Positions 27,045 through 36,948 of a stretch of 64,000 nucleotides of DNA are shown here, one piece after another. How positions within the stretch are numbered: position 1 is the stretch's first letter; every line of letters begins with the position of its first letter. Source of the stretch: Roseiarcus sp963798015 (lineage in GTDB: Bacteria; Pseudomonadota; Alphaproteobacteria; Rhizobiales; Beijerinckiaceae); contig CAWCSA010000002.1 in the NCBI GenBank assembly GCA_963798015.1, positions 310,001 to 374,000 of the forward strand, in the 5' to 3' direction. The notes beneath the pieces were generated by a model, which saw nothing but the letters and a program-made list of their open reading frames with translations, did not search any database and was not told where the DNA came from. The position numbers were made by a program, and so were the translations under genes.

Positions 27045-27208
27045 GTTTTCCTCTGATTTGGGAGCCCGGGTGTCGGCCGTCTCCTTCGGCGCTAGGGCCG
27101 GTTACAGGTATTGTGGTCGAGCAAGCATGGCCGAAAGAGGGCCGTGCCCAGACACCTATTCGCTGGGGATATCGAATTGTTTCAGTAGCGCTTCGGTCGG
27201 ATAAAGCG

Positions 27209-28315
27209 TCAGGCCGCCTGCGTAGCGCGTAATGCTTTGAGCAACCTAGCAAAATCCTTCGGGGGCGGGCTTTCGAAGCGAAGTGTCTCGCCGGTCGCCG
27301 GATGGTCGAAACCCAGGACCGACGCGTGGAGGGCCTGTCGTCCGAGAGCGGCGAGCGCGGAGACGGCCCGGTCGCCGAGCAGGGCCGCCTTGGTCTTGAA
27401 TCCAGAGCCATAGACCGAATCACCTAGCAGCGGATGACCGATCGATGCCATGTGGACCCGAATCTGGTGGGTCCGCCCTGTCTCAAGCTGACATGCGATT
27501 AGGCTTGCCGGGCCGAGGCTTTCCTCGAGCCGCCAATGGGTCGTGGCGTGCCGACCGCGCTCCCCGCTCATCACCGCCATTTTCTCCCGATGGCGCGGAT
27601 CGCGGCCGACCGGGGCGACGACCTTTCCTGCACGCGCATCGAAGCCGCCCCAGGCGAGCGCCAGATATTCTCGCTCGAGCGAGCCGGTGCGGCCATGATC
27701 GGCAAAGAGATCAGCCAGGCCCCGATGCGCCGCGTCCGTCTTGGCGACGACCAGAAGCCCCGACGTGTCCTTGTCGAGCCGGTGCACGATGCCGGGCCGC
27801 TTGACCCCGCCGATTCCCGACAAGCTCGCTCCGCAATGGCGGATCAGCGCGTTGACCAGCGTGCCGGCGGCGTGGCCCGGCGCCGGATGGACGACGAGCC
27901 CGGCTGGCTTGTCGATCACGATCAGATGCTCGTCCTCGTAGACGACAGCAAGTTGTATGTCCTCGCCGACGAGGGGCGATTCCTCCGCCAGCGGCGCTTC
28001 GAAGGCGATGCGCGCCCCCGCCGTGAGCCGCGTCGATGGATCGCGCGCAACGCTTTCGTCGACCCTCACTTCGCCGGCCTCGATCAGCGCCTTGAGTTGC
28101 GTACGCGACAGAGCGCTGCGCCGTGCGGCCGCTGCTTGACCCAGGAACCGGTCGAGCCGCTCGCCGGCGTTCTCTACGCCGACGTCGAAGACCTGCTGAC
28201 CTTGAGGCGCGGTCAGCGGAGCGAGGGGCGTTGCTTCAACCGGAACGTCTTGCAGTTCGACCTGTTCGGCCGCGACCGCGTGAGTCCAGGCGCGCTGCTT
28301 GGCCTTTGAGTTCAC
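27209..28315 (-). CDS. rluD: RluA/RluD-family 23S rRNA pseudouridine synthase
   Basis: A 368-residue enzyme that changes uridine to pseudouridine in rRNA. An S4 RNA-binding domain (LDRFLGQAAAARRSALSRTQ, ALIEAGEVRVDE) precedes the catalytic domain, whose motif HRLDKDTSGLLVVAKT carries the essential Asp. The C-terminal QLETGRTHQIRVHMASIGHP is also family-typical. The N-terminal 40 residues before the S4 domain are poorly conserved, so a later start is possible. Overlaps the upstream homocysteine methyltransferase gene by four bases (ATGA). The precise uridine target (RluD versus another RluA-type) is inferred. Confidence 0.88.
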   Translation of the reverse strand: MNSKAKQRAWTHAVAAEQVELQDVPVEATPLAPLTAPQGQQVFDVGVENAGERLDRFLGQAAAARRSALSRTQLKALIEAGEVRVDESVARDPSTRLTAGARIAFEAPLAEESPLVGEDIQLAVVYEDEHLIVIDKPAGLVVHPAPGHAAGTLVNALIRHCGASLSGIGGVKRPGIVHRLDKDTSGLLVVAKTDAAHRGLADLFADHGRTGSLEREYLALAWGGFDARAGKVVAPVGRDPRHREKMAVMSGERGRHATTHWRLEESLGPASLIACQLETGRTHQIRVHMASIGHPLLGDSVYGSGFKTKAALLGDRAVSALAALGRQALHASVLGFDHPATGETLRFESPPPKDFARLLKALRATQAA

Positions 28316-29295
28316 GACCGTTCCCGCCGGCGCGGCCGACTGACGCCGGTCTCCGCCGCGGGCGGCGCGACGAGAGGGCCGAGCGCCGCGACAATCGCCT
28401 CCACGTCAGGACGCGCGCCCGCTTTATGCGCGTCGAGCCCGCGTCGCATCGCCGCGACATGGGCTGGCGTATTGCCGCAACAGCCGCCGACGATGCGTGC
28501 GCCGCAATCAGCCGCGAGACCCGCATAGGTTTCCATGAGCTCCGGGGTGCCAGAATAGTGGATTTCCGCCCCATGCCATTGCGGCACGCCGGCGTTGGCC
28601 TTGGCGATCAGCGTCGCGGCTGGCGCCATCCCAAGGATCGCGGCCAGGAGATCCGAGGCGCCGACGCCGCAATTCGCTCCGTATGCGACAGGCGCCGGGT
28701 CGAAAGCCTGGACAAGATCGCCGAACGCAGCGGGCGCAACGCCCATCATGGTGCGGCCGGCGGTGTCGAAGCTCGCGGTGACCGTATAGGCCATGCCGCA
28801 CTTGCCCGCGGCGATTGCCGCCGCGCGCATTTCTTCTGGCGCCGACATGGTCTCGATCCAGGCGACGTCAGCGCCGCCTTCGCGTAAGCCCTCGATCTGT
28901 TCGATGAAGACGTCGACCGCCTCGTCTTCGCTCAGCGGCCCAAGCGGAGCGAGGAGGTCGCCTGTCGGTCCGACCGATCCGGCGACGACGACGCGACGCT
29001 GGGCGTTGTCAGCGACCTTGCGCGCGATCTCAGCAGCGAGGCGATTGAGCTCGCGCGTCCGGCCCTCGAGATTGTGCAGCATCAGGCGTCGGCGGTTGGC
29101 GCCGAAACTGTTTGTCAGGATGATGTCGGAACCCGCATCGACGAAAGCCCGGTGCAGGCTCTCGATCCGATCGGCATGCTCGGCGTTCCAGAGTTCCGGC
29201 GAATCGCCGGACGTCAGGCCCATGGCGAAAAGGTTGGTGCCGGTCGCCCCGTCCGCCAGCAGCGGCCGGCCTTCGGCCAGAAGCGATTGCAACAT
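28312..29295 (-). CDS. Homocysteine S-methyltransferase family protein
   Basis: A 327-residue zinc-dependent methyltransferase that transfers methyl groups to homocysteine, similar to betaine- or S-methylmethionine-homocysteine methyltransferase. It opens LLADGATGTNLFAMGL and has the zinc ligands in ANCGVG and GGCCGNTPAH (GGCCG motif). The N-terminal ILTNSFGANR and central VAGSVGPTGDLLAPLG also match. The methyl donor cannot be read from sequence. It is the first gene of a pair with the pseudouridine synthase; the gap to tamB is only 38 bases, so all may be one transcript. Confidence 0.88.
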   Translation of the reverse strand: MLQSLLAEGRPLLADGATGTNLFAMGLTSGDSPELWNAEHADRIESLHRAFVDAGSDIILTNSFGANRRRLMLHNLEGRTRELNRLAAEIARKVADNAQRRVVVAGSVGPTGDLLAPLGPLSEDEAVDVFIEQIEGLREGGADVAWIETMSAPEEMRAAAIAAGKCGMAYTVTASFDTAGRTMMGVAPAAFGDLVQAFDPAPVAYGANCGVGASDLLAAILGMAPAATLIAKANAGVPQWHGAEIHYSGTPELMETYAGLAADCGARIVGGCCGNTPAHVAAMRRGLDAHKAGARPDVEAIVAALGPLVAPPAAETGVSRPRRRERS

Positions 29296-29333
29296 GTTCT
29301 TGTCTCTCGGGGGCCGGCGACGCGCTTCCGGTC

Positions 29334-32300
29334 CTATTTAGCGCCCTGGCGGGTCGGCGCAAGCGGCGCGCCGTACTCCCAATCGAGGCCGATGCCGGCG
29401 CTCGACCCTCCGCTCGAGTTGACGCCAGCCTGCAGTCTGACATGTCGGCTGACATCGAAATTCAAGTTCACTCCATTGTCCTGAGGTCTCGCTCCGGTCG
29501 TCACGCCGACGCTCACCCGGTCGTTGATCGCGCGGGTCGCGCTGACGAGCGCCCCACCGCTCGCGCTCGAACTGATGTCCAGGCTGTCGACGCCAAGCGA
29601 CTTTCGCACATTCTCAAACGCGTCGGCTTGGCCAGACAGAGTCGCAACCGCGTTTGCCAATTGGAGCGCCTGGAACGCAGAGAGGCTACCCGACGATTTC
29701 TGAAACAGGATTCGAGACAGGATTTCATCTTCCGGCAGGCTCGGATTGGAGCTGATCCGAAACGCCGGTTGAATCGCGGGGCCGGTCACGGCGATTTGGG
29801 CGGTGACTCCGCCGGTGCTCGTCTCGGCGACGAGATCGAGATCGGGCATCACATCGCCATGAAACCGGACGTCTCCGCGCGTGAAAGTAAGGCGAGAACT
29901 CAGGAGCATGAGGGAGCCGCGCAAGAGCTCGAAGCCTCCCGTGATCTGCGGGTCTCGGGCGGAGCCGTTCACATGCAGGTTCCCGCCCAGTTCCGCATAG
30001 ATGCCGCGGCCGCGGACGAAAATGCGGTTCATCGCGGAGATCGTAACGGCGAGCGTCGCATCAAACGGCGGAGCACGCGCGCCGGACCCCTTGGCCTTGG
30101 CGGCGAGCGCAAGCCGCGCCCGAGCTGTCGCGGTCGGATTGAGATGCTTGGTGCCGGGAATGGGAGCCGCGACGCTGGCGAAGCGATTGGGCACGGAAAT
30201 ATCCATGCCGACAATCGTGACGTGTCCGTCAACTTTGGGCCTTTGGCCAAGAGGACCCGAGATGTCGAGCGCCATGTCGGCGCTCGCGGAGAGAATGTCG
30301 TTGGCGACGAGCTGCGCGTGCCGGCCGATCAGGCGAATAGAGCCGGGAAAGCCCGCGGCGGGGTCGAGCCTCACGTCGCCGGTGGCGCTGATCGAGCCGG
30401 CGTTCGGCGTTGTCCCTGCGAAATGATCGATTCGAATCGTGCTGCCGTTCGCGACGAATGTCCCCGTTACTCCGGTCAGCTTGAACCCTGTCTGATCGTC
30501 GCGGAGTTCGCCGCCGCTCAGCCGCACCGTTCCTTGCGCTTGCGGTTTTGCGATCGTCCCGCGCAGCTGGAGTGCAACGCCAAGCGACCCCGCAGCGTGG
30601 CGACCGGAGATGGAAAGCATGGAATTGGCGAGGCGGGCGTCGAGGGCGCCGTCGATCTTCACATCCAGCGCGCCATCCGGCGCGAGCGGAGCGGAGCCGG
30701 TCAGGCGGACGGCATTGCCGGTCCCAGCCTTGATTGCCACGTCGAGCGATGTTCGCCCACCGGAGAGCCGGCCGGAGCCTGTGACGTCAAGCGCGGGCAA
30801 CCCGGCATTGCGCATTTGCGGCGCGAGCACGCGCTGCAGGCGCACGCGCCAGTCGCCGGTCGGATTGCTCGGCGTTCCGCCGATCGCCGCCTCGCCGTCG
30901 GCGACGCCGGATAGGCCGAGACCGGGCGAGAATAAGTCGAACGCGGTGAGCGGCGCGCCCGCGGCATTCGCCTTCAGCGCGAGCGTCGATCCGCTGTGGC
31001 CCGAGAGCGACAGGCGCCCAGCGCCAACGCGAAACGCGAGATCCTTGATGTCGAGGCCGTTGGCTCCGTAAGTCACGGTCGCCGGGTTTGCGAGCGCAAT
31101 GCGTTGGCCGCCGCCCTGAGCGGTGAAGCTCGCAAGTTCGAAACGCGTCGGTGGCCCGCCGAAAAGCCGCCCCCGCGCGTTGATCGCGAGGCCATGCGCG
31201 TTTCCGCTCAATTCGAGACCGCTCGCCGACGCGGCGCCAGTCGCCGTCAGCTTGACGCCGGTGATCGATTGACCGCCGACTTCGGCCCGCGCAAGTTGCG
31301 CGAATCCGGAAACAATTTTCGCGCCCCACAAGTCGGCGACCTTGAAGTCGACTTTGAGGCCTTCGAGTCTGTTGGCGTCTATGGTCATCCGGTCGCTGTT
31401 CGCCGTGACCGAGAGCAATTGCTTGCCCTCGGCGACGGAGGCGTTTGCCTTCGCCTGAAGTGCGCCGGTCAACTTCGTGAGCACGAGCGGCGACAGATCG
31501 TCGAGGTTGGTCGCGCTGAAGCTCAAGTCGCCAGTCGCCAGATTGCCCGCGCCAACGGCGAGCGCGCCGGCGAGCCGCGCCGAAGCGAGGCTGAGCGCAA
31601 GATTGTCAACGGCCCAGCCGCCGTCATCATGTCTTGCGACATGCGCCGAGCCTTGGAGAGGATTGCCGTCGACATCTCCGGACAAGGACGCAGTCGCGTC
31701 GATAAGGCCGGTCACGTGATTGGCGAGGGCCTCGAGGGCGATGCCGGACGTCTTGCGGTCGAGGAGTTTTCCTTCGCCCAAATTCGCTTTTAGCGCGGCG
31801 GTGAGATCGGAAGGCGTGCCGCTGAGCGCGCCGGCGATCTCAGCCTTGCCGCTCACGCGCGAGTCGAGGATCTGGGTCTGCGGAATTTCGACGCGCGCGC
31901 CGAGATCCACTTTGTCGCGTCCGTACTCGCCGTTGAGCCGGGCGGTCCCGTGCTGGCCGCTGGCCAGAAGATCAGTGAAGCCGAACCCGCCCCCGGGCGT
32001 GAGCCGCGCGGCGCCGGTCACGTCGAGCGTTCCGCCCGTAGCCCTGTCGAGCATCGCATAGTTCGTCGCGAGTTTCGTCGCATGCGCGTCGATGGTCGCG
32101 CTCAAGGCGCCATAACGGGGGGCGCCGTCCAGATCGGCGGCGATGCGCGCTTCGCCTTTGAGCGCTCCCCCGGCGAGCAGTGCGAAGCGGCTTAGGTCGT
32201 GCGCGACGATATTTACCTTGCCATGAATTTTGCTGCCCGACAGGAGGCCGGAATATTGGGCGTCGAAATTGGGTGCTGAGAGGTCGAGCGTCTCGAACGT

Positions 32301-33632
32301 CGCCTCGCCTTTCAAAACCGAGCCGCGCATGTTGAGCGTAAGCTCGCGGCCGACCGCCTGGGCGAAGGCAGGATCGGCCAGCGCAAGGCCCTTCACCGAG
32401 GCTTGGCTCTCGAACAGGATCCGCGTCTTCTCCTCCGTCAGCGGACCGTCAGGGCTTGCGCGGAAAGTCGCCTTGACTTGATCGACCGATCCTTGCTCGA
32501 CACGGATCTGCCCGGCGTCGAAGGCGCCATCGATTGTCGGACTCGTAAGCGGCCCATTGATCGATGCGTTGAGGTCCAGTTTCCCGACTGTCGTGGAGTC
32601 TGGAATTGCGCCGGCGTGGACCTTAAAATCAAGCAGGCCGTTCGCGGCCCTTTCGCCTTCGAAGTCGAGCCGCGCGGCGGCCGACACGAGATGCAGCCCA
32701 CCGGGCAGGGCGATGCTCGAATCGTCGTTAAACTGGACGTCGCCCTTGAGCGTCGTCTGGCCAGCGAACACCGGTTGAACGACGCCTGGCGCAAGCCCCT
32801 CGAGGCGCGAGTCGAGATCGAGCGTAAGCCTGCGCCCCGCGCCCTGCCGCGCCACGACCACCTGCCCGTTCGCCCACACGTCCGCGCCGGCGTTGAAGTC
32901 GAGCTTCGCCGTGAAATTGTCGAGCGCGCCCGCGCCATTGAAGGCGAGCTTGACCGGCGGCAGCCCGGGAAGATTGGCGAGATGGGCAAAAATACCGCCG
33001 GCGGGCTCGGATGAGTTCACGTTGAGCGTCAGCCGATCGGTCGCGGGAATGTAGGTCAGCTGGGTTTTGAAATCGCCCGGCGCGTCGAGCCGCTGCGCGG
33101 TCAGCGTGAGATCGAGGCCCTCGGACGGCGGCCCGAGCGTCGCCTTGCCCGAAATGTTGAGCCGAGCCGCGACGCCGACGACCGGCTCGCCAAGCGCGAG
33201 CTCCTGCACGCCGAATTGCTTGATGAGCACCTTGAGCGGCAGTTCCGGCAGAATCGGCTGCGGCGCCCCATTCTCCTGCGGCGGGGTTTCGGAGGGAAGC
33301 GGACGCCGCAGCAACTCCATGCGTCCGATCGTGAGCTGATCGACGTCGAGCCGGCGGCTGAACAAAGCCAGCCGGTTCCAGACGAGGCGAACCTTGTCGA
33401 CCTTGAGCCAAGGGCCCTGGCGGTCGGAGAGGACGATGTCCCGGATCGTTGCGTCGGAGGACAAGACGCCATCCACCGCGCCTATGGAGACGCTCATCGA
33501 TGGCGAAGACAAAGCGCGCGAGATGAGGTTGGCGATCACGCCCTTGTCCTCTTCCGCCGCTTGCGCGCTCGCGCAAAGGACGAGGAGGGCGATCAGCGCC
33601 AACGCTTTGAGGCGGGTAAAGAGCTGCGCCAT
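29334..33632 (-). CDS. tamB: TamB, translocation and assembly module inner-membrane protein
   Basis: A 1432-residue protein with an N-terminal signal-anchor (MAQLFTRLKALALIALLVLC) followed by a very long beta-rich region of AsmA/TamB repeats and a C-terminal TamB domain (DUF490): RGRGIYAELGGNLHVNGSAR, GGFELLRGSLMLLSSRLTFT, then the end DRVSVGVTTGARPQDNGVNL. TamB spans the periplasm as a lipid-transferring groove and works with the outer-membrane protein TamA. The start chosen (ATG at 33632) shares one base with the tamA stop (TGATG), a translational coupling signal; an open frame extends a further 282 bases upstream but that is the tamA gene in another frame. A good proxy is the length, within the usual 1250-1450. 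Confidence 0.93.
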   Translation of the reverse strand: MAQLFTRLKALALIALLVLCASAQAAEEDKGVIANLISRALSSPSMSVSIGAVDGVLSSDATIRDIVLSDRQGPWLKVDKVRLVWNRLALFSRRLDVDQLTIGRMELLRRPLPSETPPQENGAPQPILPELPLKVLIKQFGVQELALGEPVVGVAARLNISGKATLGPPSEGLDLTLTAQRLDAPGDFKTQLTYIPATDRLTLNVNSSEPAGGIFAHLANLPGLPPVKLAFNGAGALDNFTAKLDFNAGADVWANGQVVVARQGAGRRLTLDLDSRLEGLAPGVVQPVFAGQTTLKGDVQFNDDSSIALPGGLHLVSAAARLDFEGERAANGLLDFKVHAGAIPDSTTVGKLDLNASINGPLTSPTIDGAFDAGQIRVEQGSVDQVKATFRASPDGPLTEEKTRILFESQASVKGLALADPAFAQAVGRELTLNMRGSVLKGEATFETLDLSAPNFDAQYSGLLSGSKIHGKVNIVAHDLSRFALLAGGALKGEARIAADLDGAPRYGALSATIDAHATKLATNYAMLDRATGGTLDVTGAARLTPGGGFGFTDLLASGQHGTARLNGEYGRDKVDLGARVEIPQTQILDSRVSGKAEIAGALSGTPSDLTAALKANLGEGKLLDRKTSGIALEALANHVTGLIDATASLSGDVDGNPLQGSAHVARHDDGGWAVDNLALSLASARLAGALAVGAGNLATGDLSFSATNLDDLSPLVLTKLTGALQAKANASVAEGKQLLSVTANSDRMTIDANRLEGLKVDFKVADLWGAKIVSGFAQLARAEVGGQSITGVKLTATGAASASGLELSGNAHGLAINARGRLFGGPPTRFELASFTAQGGGQRIALANPATVTYGANGLDIKDLAFRVGAGRLSLSGHSGSTLALKANAAGAPLTAFDLFSPGLGLSGVADGEAAIGGTPSNPTGDWRVRLQRVLAPQMRNAGLPALDVTGSGRLSGGRTSLDVAIKAGTGNAVRLTGSAPLAPDGALDVKIDGALDARLANSMLSISGRHAAGSLGVALQLRGTIAKPQAQGTVRLSGGELRDDQTGFKLTGVTGTFVANGSTIRIDHFAGTTPNAGSISATGDVRLDPAAGFPGSIRLIGRHAQLVANDILSASADMALDISGPLGQRPKVDGHVTIVGMDISVPNRFASVAAPIPGTKHLNPTATARARLALAAKAKGSGARAPPFDATLAVTISAMNRIFVRGRGIYAELGGNLHVNGSARDPQITGGFELLRGSLMLLSSRLTFTRGDVRFHGDVMPDLDLVAETSTGGVTAQIAVTGPAIQPAFRISSNPSLPEDEILSRILFQKSSGSLSAFQALQLANAVATLSGQADAFENVRKSLGVDSLDISSSASGGALVSATRAINDRVSVGVTTGARPQDNGVNLNFDVSRHVRLQAGVNSSGGSSAGIGLDWEYGAPLAPTRQGAK

Positions 33633-35632
33633 CAGAAGGACTGCCCGATGCTGACATAGATCACCACCGGCCCGGTGCCGGCGCGCCGCTCCAAGGGAAA
33701 GGCGACGTCGAGGCGAATGGGACCGACGGCGGTATAGTAGCGCAAGCCGAGACCCGCCGCTGCGAACAGAGGCTCGTTGAAAGTCGGGAAGCTTGAAGTG
33801 AACGCGTTTCCGATGTCGAAAAATGGGACGACGCCGATCGTGTCGGTTACTTTCACCCGCAATTCCGCCGACGCGTCGAACACACTGCGCCCGCCGACCA
33901 CAGCGCCCCACCACACCGTCGGGCCAAGCTCGTTATAGGCGTAGCCGCGCACCGAGCCGCCGCCGCCCGCATAAAAGCGCCAATTGGCTGGAATTGCGTC
34001 GAGCTGCGGACCGCCCATCGCTCCGGCCGCGACCCGCCCGGCGAGTACGTAACGCGAGTCGGCGTCGATGGAATAATAGGCTGAGGCGCCCGCCTTCACC
34101 TGAACGAGGTCGAGGCTCGAGCCCAAGAACGTACCAAAGCCCACAGCGGAGGCGTTGAGCCGCACACCGCGCGTCGGATCGAGCTTGCTGTCCGTCGTGT
34201 CAAAATTGGCGGATACGGGAACGCCGATGAGCCGGTAATTGACCGTGCCCAACGCGTCGGTGGCGTCGCCATTTTGCGCTTCCAGGCCCGCCTGAACCCA
34301 AAAATTTTGATTAAAGCGATGGCGGAGCGAGGCGGTCACGTCTGCGTCCTCGGCCTGATAGCCGGCGAACCCCGCGCCGCTGGTGCTCACCTTCTCGGCG
34401 AGGGCGTTGATCAGGAGGTCGTTGGTCGTACCCCACAAGGCCGGCTTCAGAAAGCTTGCCGATACGCGCCCACCAATATCGTTGGACGAGAAGTGTCGGA
34501 GGCTCTGCGACGTAATATACCAGGGCGGCGCATAGAAAACGTCGGCCTGGAGGCGCAGGCGCTCCGCCCCGCCGAACACATTGCGGTCTTCCCAATAGAC
34601 TTGGCCCTCGGGGCCATTCGTCGTCGAATATTTCATCGACGCGCCAACCGCGTAAGGAAGCCGGTCTTCGACATCGATCTGATAGGGCAGCTGACCGTAA
34701 GCGTTGAGCGCCGTGCCTTCGGTGATGCGAACGCCGCCGACCGCGGGGATTTCGCGGATGCTGTTCCGTGCGTCGGCGATCGCCGCCGGCGAATAGGGAT
34801 CGCCCGGATGGATATAGAGAAACGAGCGCACGATCGCGGGATCGAAAGTCTGCGGCCCGTGGATCGTCGCTTCGCCGAACGGCGCGATGGGGCCTGGGGC
34901 GGCGGTCACGGTCAGATCCATAATGTCTTGCGCGTGATCGACGACCGGCGCGACGGACTGGATTTTGGCGAGCGGGCGGCCCTGCTTGCGGAAATAGTCC
35001 ACAATCCGGGTCTCCGCGGCGCGGATCTCGCTCGCGGCCGCGGGGTCGCCAGGCTTGAGGCCGACGATGCGCTGTGGCAACTCGGCTTCCGCGAATTCCA
35101 CGCCGAGCGCGTCGAGAACACGCACCGTACGCAGCTTGAACAACGGACCGGGCTCGACCTTGATCACGACGGGGGCGGCGCTACGATTGCGATAGGCTTC
35201 AGCGGCGCGCGCGAAGGCTGCGATGTCGGTTGAGCCGATCGCCAAGCTTGCGCCGTCGATCGCAATCGTCACCGCGGCGTTGTAATAGCCCGCGCCCCAT
35301 AAAGCGTCGATGACTGGCGCAAAGTCGCTTTGGGCGCGTCGCGCAAGGGCTTCGCCGTCGGGAGGGGCGTCCTTGCGCAGGCTGTAGAGCGATGAAGCGT
35401 CTTTCACGCTGTCTTTGAGCCCGGAGACGTCGCCCGTAACCTGGACGGTAAAACTGTACGGAATAGCCGTTCGGGAAACCGCCGGCGGCGTGTCGTCAGA
35501 GCCAAACAGCCCGAAGAAATCAAAAGCGTGAGCGACGGTCCAGTCGCTGAACACGATCGCGGCGGCGGCGAAGGCGACAACCAGACGCAGGCCGGGACGA
35601 TCACGCTGTTTTACAAGACGCTTGCCAGTCAA
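33632..35632 (-). CDS. tamA: TamA, outer-membrane Omp85-family protein
   Basis: A 666-residue outer-membrane protein. After a signal peptide region (RLVVAFAAAAIVFSDWTVAHA) come three POTRA-like segments, for example LFKLRTVRVLDALGVEFAEA and PFGEATIHGPQTFDPAIVRS, then a 16-strand Omp85 barrel with the conserved VRGYAYNELGP (VRGY motif of loop 6) and a C-terminal GPVVIYVSIGQSF. The start is not certain: TTG at 35632 lies seven bases after AAAAGGA and is preferred; another TTG at 35704 opens the frame earlier without a ribosome site. It is directly followed by tamB. Confidence 0.9.
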   Translation of the reverse strand: MTGKRLVKQRDRPGLRLVVAFAAAAIVFSDWTVAHAFDFFGLFGSDDTPPAVSRTAIPYSFTVQVTGDVSGLKDSVKDASSLYSLRKDAPPDGEALARRAQSDFAPVIDALWGAGYYNAAVTIAIDGASLAIGSTDIAAFARAAEAYRNRSAAPVVIKVEPGPLFKLRTVRVLDALGVEFAEAELPQRIVGLKPGDPAAASEIRAAETRIVDYFRKQGRPLAKIQSVAPVVDHAQDIMDLTVTAAPGPIAPFGEATIHGPQTFDPAIVRSFLYIHPGDPYSPAAIADARNSIREIPAVGGVRITEGTALNAYGQLPYQIDVEDRLPYAVGASMKYSTTNGPEGQVYWEDRNVFGGAERLRLQADVFYAPPWYITSQSLRHFSSNDIGGRVSASFLKPALWGTTNDLLINALAEKVSTSGAGFAGYQAEDADVTASLRHRFNQNFWVQAGLEAQNGDATDALGTVNYRLIGVPVSANFDTTDSKLDPTRGVRLNASAVGFGTFLGSSLDLVQVKAGASAYYSIDADSRYVLAGRVAAGAMGGPQLDAIPANWRFYAGGGGSVRGYAYNELGPTVWWGAVVGGRSVFDASAELRVKVTDTIGVVPFFDIGNAFTSSFPTFNEPLFAAAGLGLRYYTAVGPIRLDVAFPLERRAGTGPVVIYVSIGQSF

Positions 35633-35920
35633 CTCAACGTCCTTTTCCCTGACTGACCAAGGGTTATCGGCAGTACTTTTGAAGCAGAGCGCCTCCCACG
35701 TCAAAACGATTGGGTTTACAGGGCTCCGAGCAGCGACGTTTCACGTCGAAGCGAACCGAATGGATCTCATGATGTTGACCACAATTACGGTCCTTCGAAA
35801 GTAAACCCGCTGGCCGTATGCTTGCCGAAACTGTGAACGGCAAGCGGACGCTAAGGGTCCTTTGGCGAAGCGCAAATCTGAGCGAATGGTAAACGCAACG
35901 TTACGCGCCGGGTCGGGCGC

Positions 35921-36947
35921 CTATTCCTGCGACTGGCCGCCCGCGAAGCGCGCGACCATCAAAGACCCGAGTATGATCGCGCCATAGATAGCCTGGATCC
36001 AGAACGACGGCACTTGCGCGAGCGTCAACAGATTGCCGACGACCCCCAGGAGCAGCACGCCGGTCAGCGCCCCGAACATGGTGCCCTTGCCGCCATCCAG
36101 AGAAATGCCGCCGATCACCGCCGCGGCGAAGACGGTGAAGATGAGCCCGTTGCCCTGATTGGCGCTGATCGCGCCGACATAGCCGGTGATGGCGAGGCCG
36201 CCTAATGCGGCGAGCATTCCGGCCAGCACGTAGACGCCCCAGGTGATGCGTTCGACACGGATGCCGGCGGCGCGAGCGGCTTCGGGATTGCCGCCAATTG
36301 CGTAAAGCGCGCGGCCCAGCCGATGGTAACGCAGCATCACGCCGGCGATCGCGAACGCGACAGCCGAGAGCCACACGGCGAGCGGCAGGCCAAGGAAGGT
36401 GATGACCATCAGGCCGTAGAAGGCGGCGGGGAGGTCGAACAAGGTCCGCCCGTGCGTCGCGCCCACCAACATGCCCCGCAGGATGATCAGCATCGCGAGG
36501 GTCACGATAAAGGCGCTGAGCCTGAGCTTCACCACCATGAAGCCGTTGATGAAACCGATCAGGCCGCCGACGACCAAGACCGTGAGAATGCCGATCGCCG
36601 TTGGCCACTCAAATCCGAAGCCGAAATTCTCGGCCGGCAGAACCACCATGGCGCCGATCGCCGGTGCAATGCCGTAGATCGAACTCGAGCGACAGGTCGA
36701 ACTTGCCGGTGATGATGACGAGCAATTCCGCCAGCACGACCAGCGCCAGAGCCGCCGAGGAGGTCAGGATCGTATTGATGTTCCCCGAGGTAAGAAAAAC
36801 GGGGCTGATGATGGAGCCGATGACAAGCAGGACCGCGAGCGCCGGAAGCAACGCCAGGTCGCGCAGCCGCGCCAAGGCGATGGCGCCGGTTCGCTGCGCG
36901 ACGAGGCTTCGCTGGGCGACAGGCGCGGGGGCCGAACTCTCACTCAA
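35921..36947 (-). pseudogene. Monosaccharide ABC transporter permease, frameshifted
   Basis: The inner-membrane permease of a ribose/xylose-type sugar importer. The first third (TTG start at 36947, SESSAPAPVAQRSLVAQRTG to LVIITGKFDLSLE) and the rest (SIYGIAPAIGAMVVLPAENF onward to 35921) are in different frames. They join near 36682-36683, where one extra A (T on the coding strand) appears to be inserted: GAG-T-TCG instead of GAG-TCG. Restored, it is about 341 residues with eight or more helices and the family motif AIGGNPEAARAAGIRVERIT. The ATPase stop lies one base before its start. As read, the permease is cut after about 110 residues, so the importer would not work. Confidence 0.85.
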
Positions 36948-36948
36948 T

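Noticed and set aside
29296..29333. SAM-type riboswitch before the homocysteine methyltransferase gene
   Set aside because: Looked for, but the gap on the relevant side is only bordered by coding DNA on the other side and no conserved SAM-riboswitch core is visible.
29442..30914. A 490-codon open frame on the plus strand
   Set aside because: It lies wholly antisense to tamB, is full of Arg, Ala and Gly with no domain, and has the codon pattern of a shadow of a high-GC gene.
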